Origin: Afipia massiliensis | Lineage (GTDB): Bacteria > Pseudomonadota > Alphaproteobacteria > Rhizobiales > Xanthobacteraceae | DNA: 64,000 nucleotides | Assembly (NCBI RefSeq): GCF_001006325.2 | Contig: NZ_LBIA02000001.1 | Coordinates: forward strand, 1,427,501 to 1,491,500 | Direction: 5' to 3' | In this document: positions 1 to 9,394 of the stretch, one piece after another | How the letters are laid out: the number at the start of each line of letters is the position of its first letter | Position numbering within the stretch: the stretch's first letter is position 1 | Notes under the pieces: model-generated | The model's input: the letters and a program-made list of their open reading frames with translations, nothing else | Told to the model about the DNA's origin: nothing | Database searches by the model: none | Made by a program: the position numbers and the translations under genes

Positions 1-62
1 CAGAACGTCAGCTTGCGGCGAATACGGCGGCGATCAACGATCACATCGGAATCGAGCGACAT
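1..62 (-). CDS. sppA: Signal peptide peptidase SppA, S49 family (N-terminal fragment)
   Basis: Only the first 20 codons are in the window; the gene runs off the left edge. The reading begins M-S-L-D-S-D-V-I-V-D-R-R-R-I-R-R-K, a short acidic then strongly basic start that I recall from S49 peptidases of Bradyrhizobium and relatives, just before their membrane anchor. A strong ribosome binding site (GAGGAG) lies 7-9 bases upstream of the ATG on the minus strand, so the start is credible. SppA degrades cleaved signal peptides in the inner membrane. The identity rests on a very short stretch and on memory of the family start; the catalytic part is not visible. Confidence 0.55.
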   Translation of the reverse strand, partial: MSLDSDVIVDRRRIRRKLTF

Positions 63-227
63 GGATTTTCTCCTCAAGCATCAGATACTTTGCAACGACC
101 ATGAAGATCGTTGCTCTGAAAAGTTATCCCGCGCTTTTGCGGGTGCAGCCTTGATGCATGGTAAACTCAATACATCAATTGCAACGCAATTTGAAGATAA
201 CAAGGCGGCTGCATTTGCGCCCAATAC

Positions 228-1478
228 TTACGCAATCAGACGCGCGCCGTCGTGACCCGAGATCCTGAGCGCATGCACAGCGCCTTGCACACCATCCGCC
301 ACCGCGACGGGGATAAAATGCTCTGTCCGTCCCTGAGTGGCGCTTTCGATCAGGACGTCGCGCGTCATTCCGACTTCCGATGCAAGTCGCCGTCGCAACG
401 CGGCCTCGCCGTTTGCGCGCAGCCGCCGCGCGCGATCCTTGATCACGCGGCCATCGACCTGCGGCATCCGCGCCGCCGGCGTGCCGGGACGCGGTGAATA
501 AGGAAATACATGGAGGAATGTCAGATCGCATTCGTCCACGAGGTCCTGCGAGCGCGCGAACATCTCTTCGGTTTCGGTCGGGAAACCCGCAATGATGTCG
601 GCGCCGAATGCAATGTCCGGGCGCAACCGGCGGACCTGCCGGCAGAAATCGATGGCGTCGGCGCGTGAATGTCGCCGCTTCATGCGCTTGAGGATGAGAT
701 CGTCGCCGGCCTGCAGCGACAGATGCAGATGCGGCATCAGCCGCTCGTCCGTCGCGATGGTATCGAGCAGATCGCGGTCCGCCTCGATGGAATCGATCGA
801 TGAAATGCGCAGCCGCTTCAGGTCCGGGACATGCTTGAGGATCTGCTTCGTCAGCGTCCCGAGTCTAGGCGCACCCGGCAAATCCGCGCCGTAACTGGTC
901 AGATCCACACCGGTCAGCACGATCTCGGCGTGACCCGCTTCGGCCAGCGCCCGCACTTGATCGACCACGGCGCCCATCGCAACGGAGCGCGAATTGCCGC
1001 GGCCATAGGGGATAATGCAGAACGTACAGCGGTGATCGCAGCCGTTCTGCACCTGCACGAAAACACGCGGCAGACCGCGCTGGAACCCGGCGGCGAGATG
1101 CGGCGCCATCTCGGTGACCGCCATGATGTCGGAGACGGCGATCTTGTCCCCCGGCACCTCGAACGCGGCGCGGGTGTCGCGCCACGCGGCGCTGCGCATC
1201 TTGTCGTCGTTGCCCAGCACGCGGTCGACCTCAACCATCTGCGCGAACATCTGCGTCTGGGTTTGCGCCGCGCAGCCGGTCACGACGATGCGCGCATCGG
1301 GCCGATCGCGCCGGAGTTTTCGGATGGTCTGGCGCGCTTGGGCGACCGCCTCGTTGGTGACCGCGCAGGTGTTGACGACGATGGCGTCCTGAAGGCCCGC
1401 GCTTTCCGCTTCGCGCCGGATCACCTCCGACTCGAAGGTATTCAAACGGCAGCCGAAGGTGACGACATCGACGGTCAT
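228..1478 (-). CDS. mtaB: tRNA t6A37 methylthiotransferase MtaB
   Basis: Radical-SAM enzyme that adds a methylthio group to N6-threonylcarbamoyladenosine at tRNA position 37, giving ms2t6A. The 416-residue protein has the expected layout. An N-terminal UPF0004 domain carries three cluster cysteines (C10 in FGCRLN, C38 in NTCAVT, C69 in TGCAAQ). A radical-SAM domain carries C147, C151 and C154 in the CxxxCxxC motif (CDHRCTFC), and a C-terminal TRAM-like RNA-binding segment covers about residues 355-410. FGCRLN, rather than the MiaB or RimO versions, argues for the MtaB subfamily. Its ATG lies one base beyond the dapF stop, so the two are almost certainly cotranscribed and translationally coupled. 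Confidence 0.93.
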   Translation of the reverse strand: MTVDVVTFGCRLNTFESEVIRREAESAGLQDAIVVNTCAVTNEAVAQARQTIRKLRRDRPDARIVVTGCAAQTQTQMFAQMVEVDRVLGNDDKMRSAAWRDTRAAFEVPGDKIAVSDIMAVTEMAPHLAAGFQRGLPRVFVQVQNGCDHRCTFCIIPYGRGNSRSVAMGAVVDQVRALAEAGHAEIVLTGVDLTSYGADLPGAPRLGTLTKQILKHVPDLKRLRISSIDSIEADRDLLDTIATDERLMPHLHLSLQAGDDLILKRMKRRHSRADAIDFCRQVRRLRPDIAFGADIIAGFPTETEEMFARSQDLVDECDLTFLHVFPYSPRPGTPAARMPQVDGRVIKDRARRLRANGEAALRRRLASEVGMTRDVLIESATQGRTEHFIPVAVADGVQGAVHALRISGHDGARLIA

Positions 1479-1479
1479 C

Positions 1480-2355
1480 TCAGGCGACGCTGGTAGCGAA
1501 CAGCGCCGGATCGAAACGCCCTGCGAACTCGAACGCTGCCGGACCAGTCATCAGGACGTGATCGTCCTGCGCGCGCCATTCGATGGTGAGTTCCCCACCA
1601 GGAAGCGTCATGTGAACGGTGCGCCCGGTGCGCTTCAGGCGAGCCGCGGCCACCGCGGTCGCGCAGGCAGCCGAACCGCAGGCCTTGGTCAAACCGGCGC
1701 CACGCTCCCATGTGCGCATGACGATGTGCTCGCGGTCCACGACATGGGCGAGCGTGATGTTGGCGCGATCCGGGAAAATCGGATGATTTTCGAGCAGCGG
1801 CCCAAAGCGTTCGAGATCGTAGGCTTCGATGTCATCGACCCAGAAGATCGCGTGCGGGTTGCCCATGCTGACGACCGACGGCGAATGCAGGATCGGCGCG
1901 TCGATCGGCCCAATCTGTAATTCGATGTAGCGCGTGTCGCGAAATTCCTCCGCCAGCGGAATGTCCTGCCAGCCGAACTTCGGCATGCCCATGTCGACCG
2001 TATAAAGACCGGGAGACGGTCCCGCCCAGCAGTTCAGAAGACCCGCGCGGGTCTCGAACGTCAGTGCATTCGCGCCGGTTTCCTCGAACACCTGCCGCGC
2101 GACGCAGCGCATGCCGTTGCCGCAGGCCGCGGCTTCCGAGCCGTCATTATTGTAAATCCGGATGAAGGCGCTGGTGCCCTGAACGCGCGGCGGATGCAGC
2201 ACCATCAACTGGTCATAGGGCACGCCTGCGGGCGACGCGACCGCGCGGGCCTCATCGGGGGTGACAGTCGCGGCAGAATCGCGCAGGTCGACAACAACGA
2301 TCTCGTTGCCGATGCCGTTCATCTTGGCGAAGCTATGGTTGGCGAGCGTGCTCAT
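1480..2355 (-). CDS. dapF: Diaminopimelate epimerase
   Basis: Interconverts LL- and meso-diaminopimelate in the lysine/peptidoglycan pathway without a cofactor, using two cysteines. Both are visible: C78 in the motif ACGNGMRC and C226 in KACGSAAC. The N-terminal substrate-binding motif KMNGIGNE is at residues 11-18. The length of 291 is normal for alphaproteobacterial DapF. It is the upstream member of a dapF-mtaB pair. The 165 bases upstream separate it from a divergent exported protein, so the promoter presumably lies there. Confidence 0.96.
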   Translation of the reverse strand: MSTLANHSFAKMNGIGNEIVVVDLRDSAATVTPDEARAVASPAGVPYDQLMVLHPPRVQGTSAFIRIYNNDGSEAAACGNGMRCVARQVFEETGANALTFETRAGLLNCWAGPSPGLYTVDMGMPKFGWQDIPLAEEFRDTRYIELQIGPIDAPILHSPSVVSMGNPHAIFWVDDIEAYDLERFGPLLENHPIFPDRANITLAHVVDREHIVMRTWERGAGLTKACGSAACATAVAAARLKRTGRTVHMTLPGGELTIEWRAQDDHVLMTGPAAFEFAGRFDPALFATSVA

Positions 2356-2520
2356 GATCCCAGCCTATATGGCGAATGCCGAACGACTTGGCCAGAGTAG
2401 ACGCCTGCCTCGCGATTGCCCAGTTTCGAACGCATGCCAGTTCCGAGCGGTTCGTGATAACCTGTGTCCGCTTCGCCGCCGGACAAATTTATCCCCCGCT
2501 GACGCCTCGGAGACCATCGA

Positions 2521-3360
2521 ATGAGTAATACCCGTGTTGCCATCCTGGTCGCCTTGGCGCTGGTCGTCGCGGCTGCGGTCTGGACCAAAATGCCCATCGG
2601 GTCGAATCCGGGATCGGTGACGGGGCCGGTCCAGTCGCCGCCGTCCAGTCCGACCGCCGCGGCCCAACCGGCGGCTCCAACGCCAGCACCTGCCCCCTCC
2701 GCCCCGCCAACGGCAACCGCTGACGCGCCTCCTGCCGCACCGGCAACACCCACACCGTCAGTTTCAACGGCGGCTCCGTCAGCGCCCGCCGCCCAAGCTC
2801 CGGCAGCCGCGCAAACCCCTGCGACCCCACCGGCCAATCAATCAACTCCTGCGGCCGAGGCGCCGCCGTCCGCGCCCGCGGTGCCGAGTGTGCAAACCTC
2901 CGATTCATTCGGCGAGCAACAGACTCTGACCGCGCGAAAAGTCGTGATCCTGAAAGGCAGCGCGACCTGGGACAACGCTTTCGAGACGCTGGTGGGGTCG
3001 CTGAAAACGCTGTCGGGGTTTCTCGACAAGCAGGGCATCAAGCCCGCAGGCTCATCCCTGATCGTCTACACCTCGACCGACGATTCGGGCTTCACCTATC
3101 AGGCCGAAATTCCGGTCGACCAGGACCCGAAAAATCTCGCCCGGGGCATGAGCATCGGCACGTCGCCCGAAGGCCCGACGCTGAAATTCGTCCATCGCGG
3201 CTCCTACGACAACATGGACAATACCTATGAAGCGATCACCAACCACCTCGATGAAAAGAAACAGGAGGCCAAGGATACGTTCATCGAGGAATACGTCACC
3301 GATCCGCTGACGACGACCGAAGACAAGCTCGTCATCAACGTGTTCGTTCCGCTCAAGTAG
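2521..3360 (+). CDS. Membrane-anchored GyrI-like domain protein with Ala/Pro-rich stalk
   Basis: The 279-residue protein has three parts. An N-terminal hydrophobic helix (residues about 4-22) is a signal anchor or uncleaved signal. A roughly 95-residue Ala/Pro/Thr-rich low-complexity stretch (about 30-130) follows. The C-terminal domain of about 140 residues resembles the GyrI/AraC effector-binding fold, with TYQAEIPVD and LKFVHRGSYDNM typical of its strands. Such domains bind small molecules. Here the anchor places it in the periplasm, which is unusual for GyrI-like modules and suggests an envelope sensor or binding role (inference). It lies 48 bases before the SIMPL gene on the same strand and may be cotranscribed. 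Confidence 0.75.
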   Translation: MSNTRVAILVALALVVAAAVWTKMPIGSNPGSVTGPVQSPPSSPTAAAQPAAPTPAPAPSAPPTATADAPPAAPATPTPSVSTAAPSAPAAQAPAAAQTPATPPANQSTPAAEAPPSAPAVPSVQTSDSFGEQQTLTARKVVILKGSATWDNAFETLVGSLKTLSGFLDKQGIKPAGSSLIVYTSTDDSGFTYQAEIPVDQDPKNLARGMSIGTSPEGPTLKFVHRGSYDNMDNTYEAITNHLDEKKQEAKDTFIEEYVTDPLTTTEDKLVINVFVPLK

Positions 3361-3408
3361 AGTTGCCGCTCAAGCACTGCCTCTCAATTGGAATCTGGAG
3401 TTTCATAA

Positions 3409-4113
3409 ATGCGCGCCCGTACCGTCATCGCCGCGATAGCTCTTGCCGCCATGGCTTCGTCTGCGTCTGGACAAACATTGCCGCCAACGGTTTCGGTCAC
3501 CGGCGAAGCCTCGATCTCGGTGCCGCCGGATCTGGCGCAGATCGACAGCGGCGTCACCACCGAGGCAAAGACCGCGCGCGAGGCCTCCGAGGCCAACAAC
3601 AAGGCAATGGGCGGCGTCCTGCAGGCGCTGAAGAACGCAGGCCTTGCCGAGAAGGACATTCAGACCTCGCGCCTGTCGCTGTCGCCGCAAAGCGCGCCGA
3701 GCCGCAACGCCAACGCGCCGTTCCTGATTGTCGGTTACCGCGCGAGTAACCGCGTCACCGTCACCATTCGCGACATCACCAAGGTCGCCGACACCATCGA
3801 TGTGCTGGTCGGCGCCGGCGCCAACGAGATCAGCGGCATCGGCTTCATGGTGTCGAAAGCCTCGAAGCTATTGGACGACGCACGTTCCGAGGCCATCGCG
3901 GATGCACGGCGCAAGGCGGAGATCTACGCCAAGGCTGCGAACATCTCGATCGGCGCGCCGATCAGCATCTCGGAAGAAACCACGCCGGGTCCGATACCTT
4001 ATCGCAAGATGGCCACGCGGATGGATGCAGCCGCCGCGCCGGTGGCGCAGGGCGAGGAAACCCTGCGCGTGAGCGTGAGCGTGTCCTACGAGATCAAGCA
4101 GAAAGCGCAGTAG
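3409..4113 (+). CDS. Periplasmic SIMPL-domain (DUF541) protein
   Basis: The 234-residue protein has a clear cleavable signal peptide (charged start, hydrophobic core about 6-18, Ala-Ser-Gly-Gln processing region near 21) and one SIMPL domain covering about residues 27-230. Family hallmarks are VTGEASISVPPDLAQI at the start, the YRASNRVTVTIRD strand, DARRKAEIYAKAA, and a final strand ending in a SVSYEI pattern. SIMPL proteins (BP26 of Brucella, YggE of E. coli) are periplasmic or outer-membrane associated, have been linked to oxidative stress, and have no known catalytic activity. It follows the GyrI-like gene closely. A palindromic repeat lies just downstream. Confidence 0.88.
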   Translation: MRARTVIAAIALAAMASSASGQTLPPTVSVTGEASISVPPDLAQIDSGVTTEAKTAREASEANNKAMGGVLQALKNAGLAEKDIQTSRLSLSPQSAPSRNANAPFLIVGYRASNRVTVTIRDITKVADTIDVLVGAGANEISGIGFMVSKASKLLDDARSEAIADARRKAEIYAKAANISIGAPISISEETTPGPIPYRKMATRMDAAAAPVAQGEETLRVSVSVSYEIKQKAQ

Positions 4114-4151
4114 TGCTTTTGCATTGATTCGAGGTGCATCTCGAATTGCGA

Positions 4152-4277
4152 TCGTCATGCCCGGGCATAGCCGTTCGAAGAACGGCGTTCTAAAGAACGC
4201 CTATGTCCCGGGCATCCACGTCTTCGGACTCCGCATAAGCAAGACGTGGATGGCCGGGACAAGCCCGGCCATGACGA
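4152..4277. repeat. Palindromic intergenic repeat, type A (extended copy)
   Basis: This is a compound inverted repeat between two convergent genes. The outer arms are cgtcatgcccgggcat and its partner ending ggccatgacg. Inner arms are ccacgtctt / aagacgtgga, and a further hairpin is ccgttcgaagaacgg. The same arms recur at 14346-14433 and 38237-38326. The position downstream of both neighbouring stop codons would let the RNA hairpin act as a transcript end on either strand, but there is no T tract. Confidence 0.85.
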
Positions 4278-4292
4278 GTTAGTGGAGTCGAA

Positions 4293-5351
4293 CTAAATCT
4301 CGAACACCTGACCCGGCTTCAGCGCGACGAACTTGTCGCGCTGAACGCCCGCTGCATCGAGCGCCGTCGCCAGATCGTTGACCGGCGCGTCGATGGCCTC
4401 GTCGGTCAACTGAAACGTGCCGTGATGATGCGCCAACGCCATCTCGGCTCCGCAGTCGGCCAGCGCCTTCACGGCATCCTCGGGGTTCATGTGCATTTCG
4501 CGCATGAACCAGCGCGGCTCGTAGGCGCCGATCGGCAGGATCGCCGCGCGCAGCGGGCCGTGCGTTTCGCGGACACGCCGGAAATGCGCGCCGGTACCAT
4601 AGCCGGAATCGGCGACGAGGTAGAGTTTTCCGGCCGGCGTCTCCAGCACGAAGCTCGCCCACAGCGCCTTGTTGCGATCGAACAGCCCGCGCGCGGTCCA
4701 GTGACGCGTCGCCACCAGCGTGACGGCCATGCCGTTACCGATCTCGACCCGCGCATTCCAGTCAAACGCTTCCGCGCGGATCGCCGCGTCGTTCGACGCC
4801 ATCGTCACGTCGTTGCCGAGCGGTGTGATCACGCGCGGCGAAAACTTTGCGGCAAGCTTCGACAAAGTTCGTGCGTCGAGATGGTCGTAGTGTCCATGCG
4901 ATACCAGCACCACATCGATCGGCGGCAGCTTGTCGAAGGCGATACCGGGATCGTTGACGCGCTTCGGCCCGGCAAAGCTCACCGGCGACGCGCGCTCCGA
5001 CCACACCGGATCGACCAGAATGTTGAGGCCCGCGGTCTGGATCAGCCAGCTTGCGTGGCCGACATAGGAAAACCGCACCTTCTCTCCGGTGACCTGCGGC
5101 GGCGGCGTATCGGCATAGGGCGACGGCGCGCGCTCGGGCCATCTGGCGGCCTGTTTGGTGATCTGCCAGCGCAGCACCTCCCAGAGCTTCTTCGGCGGCG
5201 ATCCATCGGGGTCGAAAAAATAGGTTCCGTCGAAGTGATCGGACAGCGGACCGGCGTAGGTTTTCATGCGGGAGATCCAGACAGACGGCAGCCCGACGGC
5301 GACCGCGGCGCCGGCAAGCAGACCAAAAACACGGCGGCGGGTGACGTTCAT
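4293..5351 (-). CDS. MBL-fold metallohydrolase, UlaG/NAPE-PLD-like, exported
   Basis: Zinc-dependent hydrolase of the metallo-beta-lactamase fold. The metal motif SHGHYDHLD is intact and is preceded by the strand motif VGHASWLIQ, typical of the UlaG/NAPE-PLD branch; later histidines (RHW, HHHG) complete the site. From the chosen ATG (5351) the protein has 352 residues and opens with MNVTRRRVFG and a hydrophobic run. This looks like a Tat-type or N-terminal anchor signal, so it probably works in the periplasm. An in-frame ATG 12 codons upstream would only prepend residues before the signal. Substrate is unknown; family members act on phosphodiesters or lactones. Confidence 0.85.
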   Translation of the reverse strand: MNVTRRRVFGLLAGAAVAVGLPSVWISRMKTYAGPLSDHFDGTYFFDPDGSPPKKLWEVLRWQITKQAARWPERAPSPYADTPPPQVTGEKVRFSYVGHASWLIQTAGLNILVDPVWSERASPVSFAGPKRVNDPGIAFDKLPPIDVVLVSHGHYDHLDARTLSKLAAKFSPRVITPLGNDVTMASNDAAIRAEAFDWNARVEIGNGMAVTLVATRHWTARGLFDRNKALWASFVLETPAGKLYLVADSGYGTGAHFRRVRETHGPLRAAILPIGAYEPRWFMREMHMNPEDAVKALADCGAEMALAHHHGTFQLTDEAIDAPVNDLATALDAAGVQRDKFVALKPGQVFEI

Positions 5352-5449
5352 GGGGTCCAAAAGGCCCGAAACGGCCCATCGTGGCAACAGTTAGGTTCCC
5401 GGACGGTACATCGCAACCTGCCCCAGAATCAGCCTTTTTCGGTCCTTTC

Positions 5450-5478
5450 TTGACTTTTCGGGCTGTGGAGGCTTTAAC
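5450..5478 (+). promoter_or_regulatory. Candidate sigma-70 type promoter for ffh
   Basis: TTGACT (5450-5455) and TTTAAC (5473-5478) are separated by 17 bases. The first matches the -35 consensus at five of six positions and the second matches the -10 at four of six. It predicts a start near 5485 and an untranslated leader of about 145 bases before ffh. Confidence 0.4.
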
Positions 5479-5484
5479 CCCGGC

Positions 5485-5631
5485 ACTTCTCGAAAAGACG
5501 TTCTTTTCGACCCGCCGCCCGGCACTGGATGCCGGAGGCCAACGCCCGACAGCGCTGTGCGCCCTCGGGCGTAAAAGTGTTTGGAATTTCACGTCCCCAC
5601 CGGGACATGAGCAACGGGATACAGCGCGGCC
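5485..5631 (+). promoter_or_regulatory. Structured 5' leader of ffh
   Basis: The leader contains a row of potential hairpins: gaaaaga/tcttttc (about 5492-5510), ccggca/tgccgg (about 5519-5536), cgcccga/tcgggcg (about 5543-5571) and gtccc/gggac (about 5593-5607). The density of local inverted repeats is higher than in neighbouring intergenic DNA of similar length. It may be a cis-regulatory RNA acting on ffh or the ffh-rpsP operon. Function is inferred from structure only. Confidence 0.35.
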
Positions 5632-7146
5632 ATGTTCGACAATCTGTCGGAAAAGCTTGGAGGCATTCTCGATCGGCTGACGCGGCGCGGTGCGCTGTCG
5701 GAAGCCGATGTCGATGCCGCCATGCGCGAGGTGCGCCGCGCCCTGCTAGAGGCCGACGTCGCGCTCGACGTGGTGCGCTCGTTCATCGACAGGGTCCGCG
5801 AGCAGGCGATCGGCGCCACCGTGGTCAAGTCGGTGACGCCGGGCCAGATGGTCGTCAAGATCGTCCACGACGAACTGGTCGCAACGCTGGGCTCCGACGG
5901 CCAGCAAATCGACCTCAATGCGCCGGCCCCGGTCGCGATCATGATGGTCGGTCTGCAGGGCTCCGGCAAAACCACCACCACCGCGAAGCTCGCGCGCCGG
6001 CTGACCCAGCGCGACAAGAAAAAAGTTCTGATGGCGTCGCTCGACGTCTATCGCCCGGCCGCGCAGGAGCAGCTCGCCGTGCTCGGCCGCGACCTCTCCA
6101 TCGAAACACTGCCCGTCGTTGCGGGACAGAAGCCTGTGCAGATCGCGCAGCGCGCGCTGCAGGCCGGCAAGCTCGGCGGCTACGACATCGTGCTGCTCGA
6201 TACCGCAGGCCGCACCACCCTCGACGAAGAGATGATGAGCGAAGCCGCGGAGGTGAAAACCGCCGCGAAGCCGCATGAAGTGCTGCTGGTCGCGGACTCG
6301 CTGACCGGTCAGGACGCGGTCAATCTGGCGCGCGCCTTCGATCAGCGCGTCGGCCTCACCGGCATTGTGCTGACGCGCGTGGACGGTGACGGACGCGGCG
6401 GCGCGGCCCTGTCGATGCGCGCCGTCACCGGCAAGCCGATCAAGCTGATCGGCACCGGCGAAAAGACCGATGCGCTGGAAGATTTCCATCCCTCGCGGAT
6501 CGCGGGCCGCATCCTCGGCATGGGCGACGTCGTCTCCCTCGTCGAGAAGGCGGCGGCGCATATCGACGCCGAGAAGGCCGCGCGCGTCGCCGAGAAAATG
6601 CGCAAGGGCAAGTTCGACCTTGCTGACCTGCGCGATCAGCTTGCGCAGATGCAGACCATGGGCGGCCTCGGCGGGCTGATGGGCATGATGCCCGGCATCG
6701 CCAAGATGAAAAATCAGATCGCGGCCGCGAATCTCGACGACAAGGTCGTGAAGCGTCAGATGGCGGTGATCGATTCCATGACGCGCGATGAGCGCAAGAA
6801 TCCTGACATCCTCAAGGCCAGCCGCAAAAAGCGCATCGCCGCCGGCGCGGGCCTCAAGGTCGAGGAAGTCAACAAGCTGCTCAAGATGCACCGGAACATG
6901 GCCGACATGATGAAGGCCATGGGTCAGGGCAAGCGCGGCCCGCTGGCGGGCATGGCGCAGGCGATGGGCTTTGGCGGAGGCGGCATGCCGTCGGCCGACG
7001 CAATGAAAGAATTGGCGGCGAAGATGCCCGGCGGAATTCCGCAAGGCGCGCCGACGCTGCCGAAGGATTTTCCGGGCCTTCCAGGTCTTGGAAAACCGAC
7101 ACTGCCGGGCCTCGGCGGATTTCCGGGGATCGGCAAGAAGAAATAG
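5632..7146 (+). CDS. ffh: Signal recognition particle GTPase Ffh
   Basis: Binds signal sequences of nascent inner-membrane proteins and, with 4.5S RNA and FtsY, delivers ribosomes to the translocon. The 504-residue protein has an N domain (1-95), a G domain with P-loop GLQGSGKT (107-114), DTAGR (190-194) and the specificity motif TRVDGD (248-253), then a Met-rich M domain (about 300-430). The tail after about residue 440 is rich in Gly, Met and Pro, common in Rhizobiales Ffh. The 45-base gap to rpsP suggests one operon with rpsP-rimM-trmD. The leader upstream is unusually structured. Confidence 0.98.
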   Translation: MFDNLSEKLGGILDRLTRRGALSEADVDAAMREVRRALLEADVALDVVRSFIDRVREQAIGATVVKSVTPGQMVVKIVHDELVATLGSDGQQIDLNAPAPVAIMMVGLQGSGKTTTTAKLARRLTQRDKKKVLMASLDVYRPAAQEQLAVLGRDLSIETLPVVAGQKPVQIAQRALQAGKLGGYDIVLLDTAGRTTLDEEMMSEAAEVKTAAKPHEVLLVADSLTGQDAVNLARAFDQRVGLTGIVLTRVDGDGRGGAALSMRAVTGKPIKLIGTGEKTDALEDFHPSRIAGRILGMGDVVSLVEKAAAHIDAEKAARVAEKMRKGKFDLADLRDQLAQMQTMGGLGGLMGMMPGIAKMKNQIAAANLDDKVVKRQMAVIDSMTRDERKNPDILKASRKKRIAAGAGLKVEEVNKLLKMHRNMADMMKAMGQGKRGPLAGMAQAMGFGGGGMPSADAMKELAAKMPGGIPQGAPTLPKDFPGLPGLGKPTLPGLGGFPGIGKKK

Positions 7147-7191
7147 CCGAAACAGTTTTCACGAAATTCAAACACACCAACGGAGAAGAGC

Positions 7192-7524
7192 ATGTCAGTC
7201 GTTATCCGCCTCGCGCGCGCGGGCACCAAGAAGCGTCCGGTCTATCACGTCGTCGTCGCCGACTCGCGCTTTCCGCGCGATGGCCGCTTCATCGAGCGTC
7301 TCGGTTACTTCAACCCGCTGCTGCCGAAGGACAACGAGCTGCGCCTCAAGCTCGATATGGAGAAGGTCAAGGCCTGGCTCGCCAAGGGCGCGCAGCCGTC
7401 GGACCGCGTGATGCGCTTCCTCGATGCCGCCGGCGTTGCCAAGCGCACCGTGCGCAACAATCCGGAGAAGGCCGTTCCGCGCAAGGAGCGCAAGGCTGCC
7501 GCCGAAGCCGCCGCCAAGGCATAA
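7192..7524 (+). CDS. rpsP: 30S ribosomal protein S16
   Basis: Small-subunit assembly protein that binds 16S rRNA. The start ([19 protein letters not shown]) and the motif [19 protein letters not shown] are diagnostic. The length of 110 includes an Ala/Lys-rich C-terminal extension usual in alphaproteobacteria. A purine-rich ribosome binding site (ggagaag) lies 5-11 bases before the ATG. Second gene of the ffh-rpsP-rimM-trmD cluster. Confidence 0.98.
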   Translation: MSVVIRLARAGTKKRPVYHVVVADSRFPRDGRFIERLGYFNPLLPKDNELRLKLDMEKVKAWLAKGAQPSDRVMRFLDAAGVAKRTVRNNPEKAVPRKERKAAAEAAAKA

Positions 7525-7533
7525 CGCCGCTAA

Positions 7534-8067
7534 ATGAAAAGAGCGGCGCCGATCTGTGTTGCAAGAATCGGCGCCGCGCACGGTGTGCGCGGCGAAGTGA
7601 GGCTGTGGCCGTTCACCGAAGACCCGATGGCGGTGATCGATTACGGCCCGCTCTCGACCAAGGATGGCACGCGCCAGTTCGAAGTGGTGCGCGCCCGTAT
7701 CGCCAAGGATCATCTGGTTGCCGTGCTCAAGGGCATCGCGACCCGCGAAGACGCCGAACGCATCAACGGCCTTGAGCTTTACATCGATCGCGGCAAACTT
7801 CCCGAAACGGACGAAGGCGAATACTACCACACCGACCTGATCGGACTGCGCGCGCTCGATCCGGCGGGCACCGAGATCGGCAAGGTGTTCGCCATCCATA
7901 ATTTCGGCGCGGGCGACATCATCGAAATCGCGCCGCCGCTAGGCTCGACATTGCTGCTGCCGTTTACCGACGCGGTGGTGCCGACGGTCGATCTCGCCGA
8001 CGGCCATGTGGTGATCGTGATGCCGCAAGAAATCGAAGGCGATTCTCCGCGCGACGCGGATATCTGA
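7534..8067 (+). CDS. rimM: Ribosome maturation factor RimM
   Basis: Assists assembly of the 30S head by binding S19 and preventing premature association. The 177-residue protein has the RimM N-domain signature near its start ([20 protein letters not shown], residues about 7-26) and a PRC-barrel C-domain (about 95-165: [13 protein letters not shown] and [12 protein letters not shown]). It starts 9 bases after rpsP with no obvious Shine-Dalgarno sequence, so translation is probably coupled to rpsP. Confidence 0.96.
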   Translation: MKRAAPICVARIGAAHGVRGEVRLWPFTEDPMAVIDYGPLSTKDGTRQFEVVRARIAKDHLVAVLKGIATREDAERINGLELYIDRGKLPETDEGEYYHTDLIGLRALDPAGTEIGKVFAIHNFGAGDIIEIAPPLGSTLLLPFTDAVVPTVDLADGHVVIVMPQEIEGDSPRDADI

Positions 8068-8083
8068 ACGGGATACCCGAACC

Positions 8084-8812
8084 ATGTGGCGCGCCACCGT
8101 GCTCACGCTGTTTCCGGAGATGTTTCCTGGCCCGCTCGGCATCAGCCTCGCGGGCAAGGCTCTGGCATCGAACCTGTGGGCGCTTGATGCGCGCGACATC
8201 CGCGACGCCGCCACCGACAAACATCGCAGCGTGGACGACACCCCGGCCGGCGGCGGACCCGGCATGGTGCTGCGCGCCGACGTGCTGGCAGCGGCCATCG
8301 ACGCCGCCGACATTGCTCCGGACCGCCCGCGCCTCCTGATGAGCCCGCGCGGCGCTCCGCTGACCCAGAAAAAGGTGACGGAACTCGCGGCCGGCCCCGG
8401 ACCGCTGATCGTCTGCGGGCGATTCGAAGGGATCGATCAGCGGGTCATCGAGGCCCGTGGGCTCGAGGAAGTGTCCATCGGGGACTATGTCCTCTCCGGG
8501 GGTGAAATCGCAGCGCTGGCCCTCCTGGACGCCTGCGTCCGGCTTCTGCCGGGCGTTATGGGCAAGCTAAGTTCCGGAACCGACGAGAGTTTCTCGGATG
8601 GACTACTGGAATACCCCCAGTATACCCGCCCGCAGGAGTTCGAGGGCCGGACCATCCCGGACGTGCTGGTGTCGGGCGACCATGCCCGAATCGCAGCCTG
8701 GCGGCAGGCGGAGGCCGAAGCCCTGACCAAAGCCCGACGGCCGGACCTCTGGACGACCAAAATCGCCCAGAACGTCGCTCCAAGGTCACGAAAAGACACG
8801 ACCAAAGGGTGA
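8084..8812 (+). CDS. trmD: tRNA (guanine37-N1)-methyltransferase
   Basis: SPOUT-class methyltransferase making m1G37 in tRNAs reading CNN codons, which prevents +1 frameshifting. The 242-residue protein shows the TrmD hallmarks: [11 protein letters not shown] at the N-terminus, [33 protein letters not shown] and the knot loop [10 protein letters not shown]. The linker region EYPQYTRP is also conserved. It starts 16 bases after rimM. A 102-base gap follows before rplS. Confidence 0.98.
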   Translation: MWRATVLTLFPEMFPGPLGISLAGKALASNLWALDARDIRDAATDKHRSVDDTPAGGGPGMVLRADVLAAAIDAADIAPDRPRLLMSPRGAPLTQKKVTELAAGPGPLIVCGRFEGIDQRVIEARGLEEVSIGDYVLSGGEIAALALLDACVRLLPGVMGKLSSGTDESFSDGLLEYPQYTRPQEFEGRTIPDVLVSGDHARIAAWRQAEAEALTKARRPDLWTTKIAQNVAPRSRKDTTKG

Positions 8813-8914
8813 CAACGGGGCGGCTATGGCGTATACGACCGGCCAATCCGTGCACGTGCTGGATACGAATTTCCGCGCAGCCCCTTCCGGGCGCGCCGCT
8901 GATGGAGTTTTGTG

Positions 8915-9313
8915 ATGAACATCATTCAAGAGCTCGACAAAGAGCAGCTGGAAAAGCTTTCCGCCGGAAAGACGATTCCCGATTTCGGTCCGGGCGACAC
9001 CGTCATCGTCAACGTCAAGGTTGTCGAAGGCGAGCGTTCGCGCGTGCAGGCCTATGAAGGCGTTTGCATCGGCCGCAACGGCGGCGGCATCCACGAGAGC
9101 TTCACCGTCCGCAAGATTTCCTACGGCGAAGGCGTGGAGCGCGTGTTCCCGATCTACTCGCCGATGATCGACTCGATCAAGCTCGTGCGTCGCGGCAAGG
9201 TGCGTCGCGCCAAGCTGTATTACCTGCGCGGTCTGCGCGGCAAGTCGGCGCGCATCGTCGAAAAGCAGGACAACCGCGAAAAAGAAGCGCTCAAGGTCGC
9301 TTCGGGCAAGTAA
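8915..9313 (+). CDS. rplS: 50S ribosomal protein L19
   Basis: Large-subunit protein at the subunit interface. The sequence [30 protein letters not shown] and [20 protein letters not shown] is diagnostic of L19. I chose the ATG at 8915 over the GTG one codon earlier because it gives the family-standard start MNIIQ and sits 7 bases after GGAG. Length is 132. It is the last gene of the block and is followed by a strong intrinsic terminator. Confidence 0.98.
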   Translation: MNIIQELDKEQLEKLSAGKTIPDFGPGDTVIVNVKVVEGERSRVQAYEGVCIGRNGGGIHESFTVRKISYGEGVERVFPIYSPMIDSIKLVRRGKVRRAKLYYLRGLRGKSARIVEKQDNREKEALKVASGK

Positions 9314-9338
9314 TCGCGCAGCGCTTGATGAATTACGT

Positions 9339-9368
9339 AAAAAGCGCGGCTCATGGCCGCGCTTTTTT
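9339..9368 (+). terminator. Intrinsic terminator after rplS
   Basis: A perfect 12-base-pair stem (9339-9350 with 9356-9367) with a 5-base loop is followed by a run of six T. The A tract on the 5' side means it could also stop transcription of the convergent VOC gene. Confidence 0.93.
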
Positions 9369-9394
9369 GTTGTCTGAATCGGGTTCGGCCGCGC

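Noticed and set aside
5746-7044. Long minus-strand open frame opposite ffh
   Set aside because: Antisense shadow of ffh with the same artificial composition.
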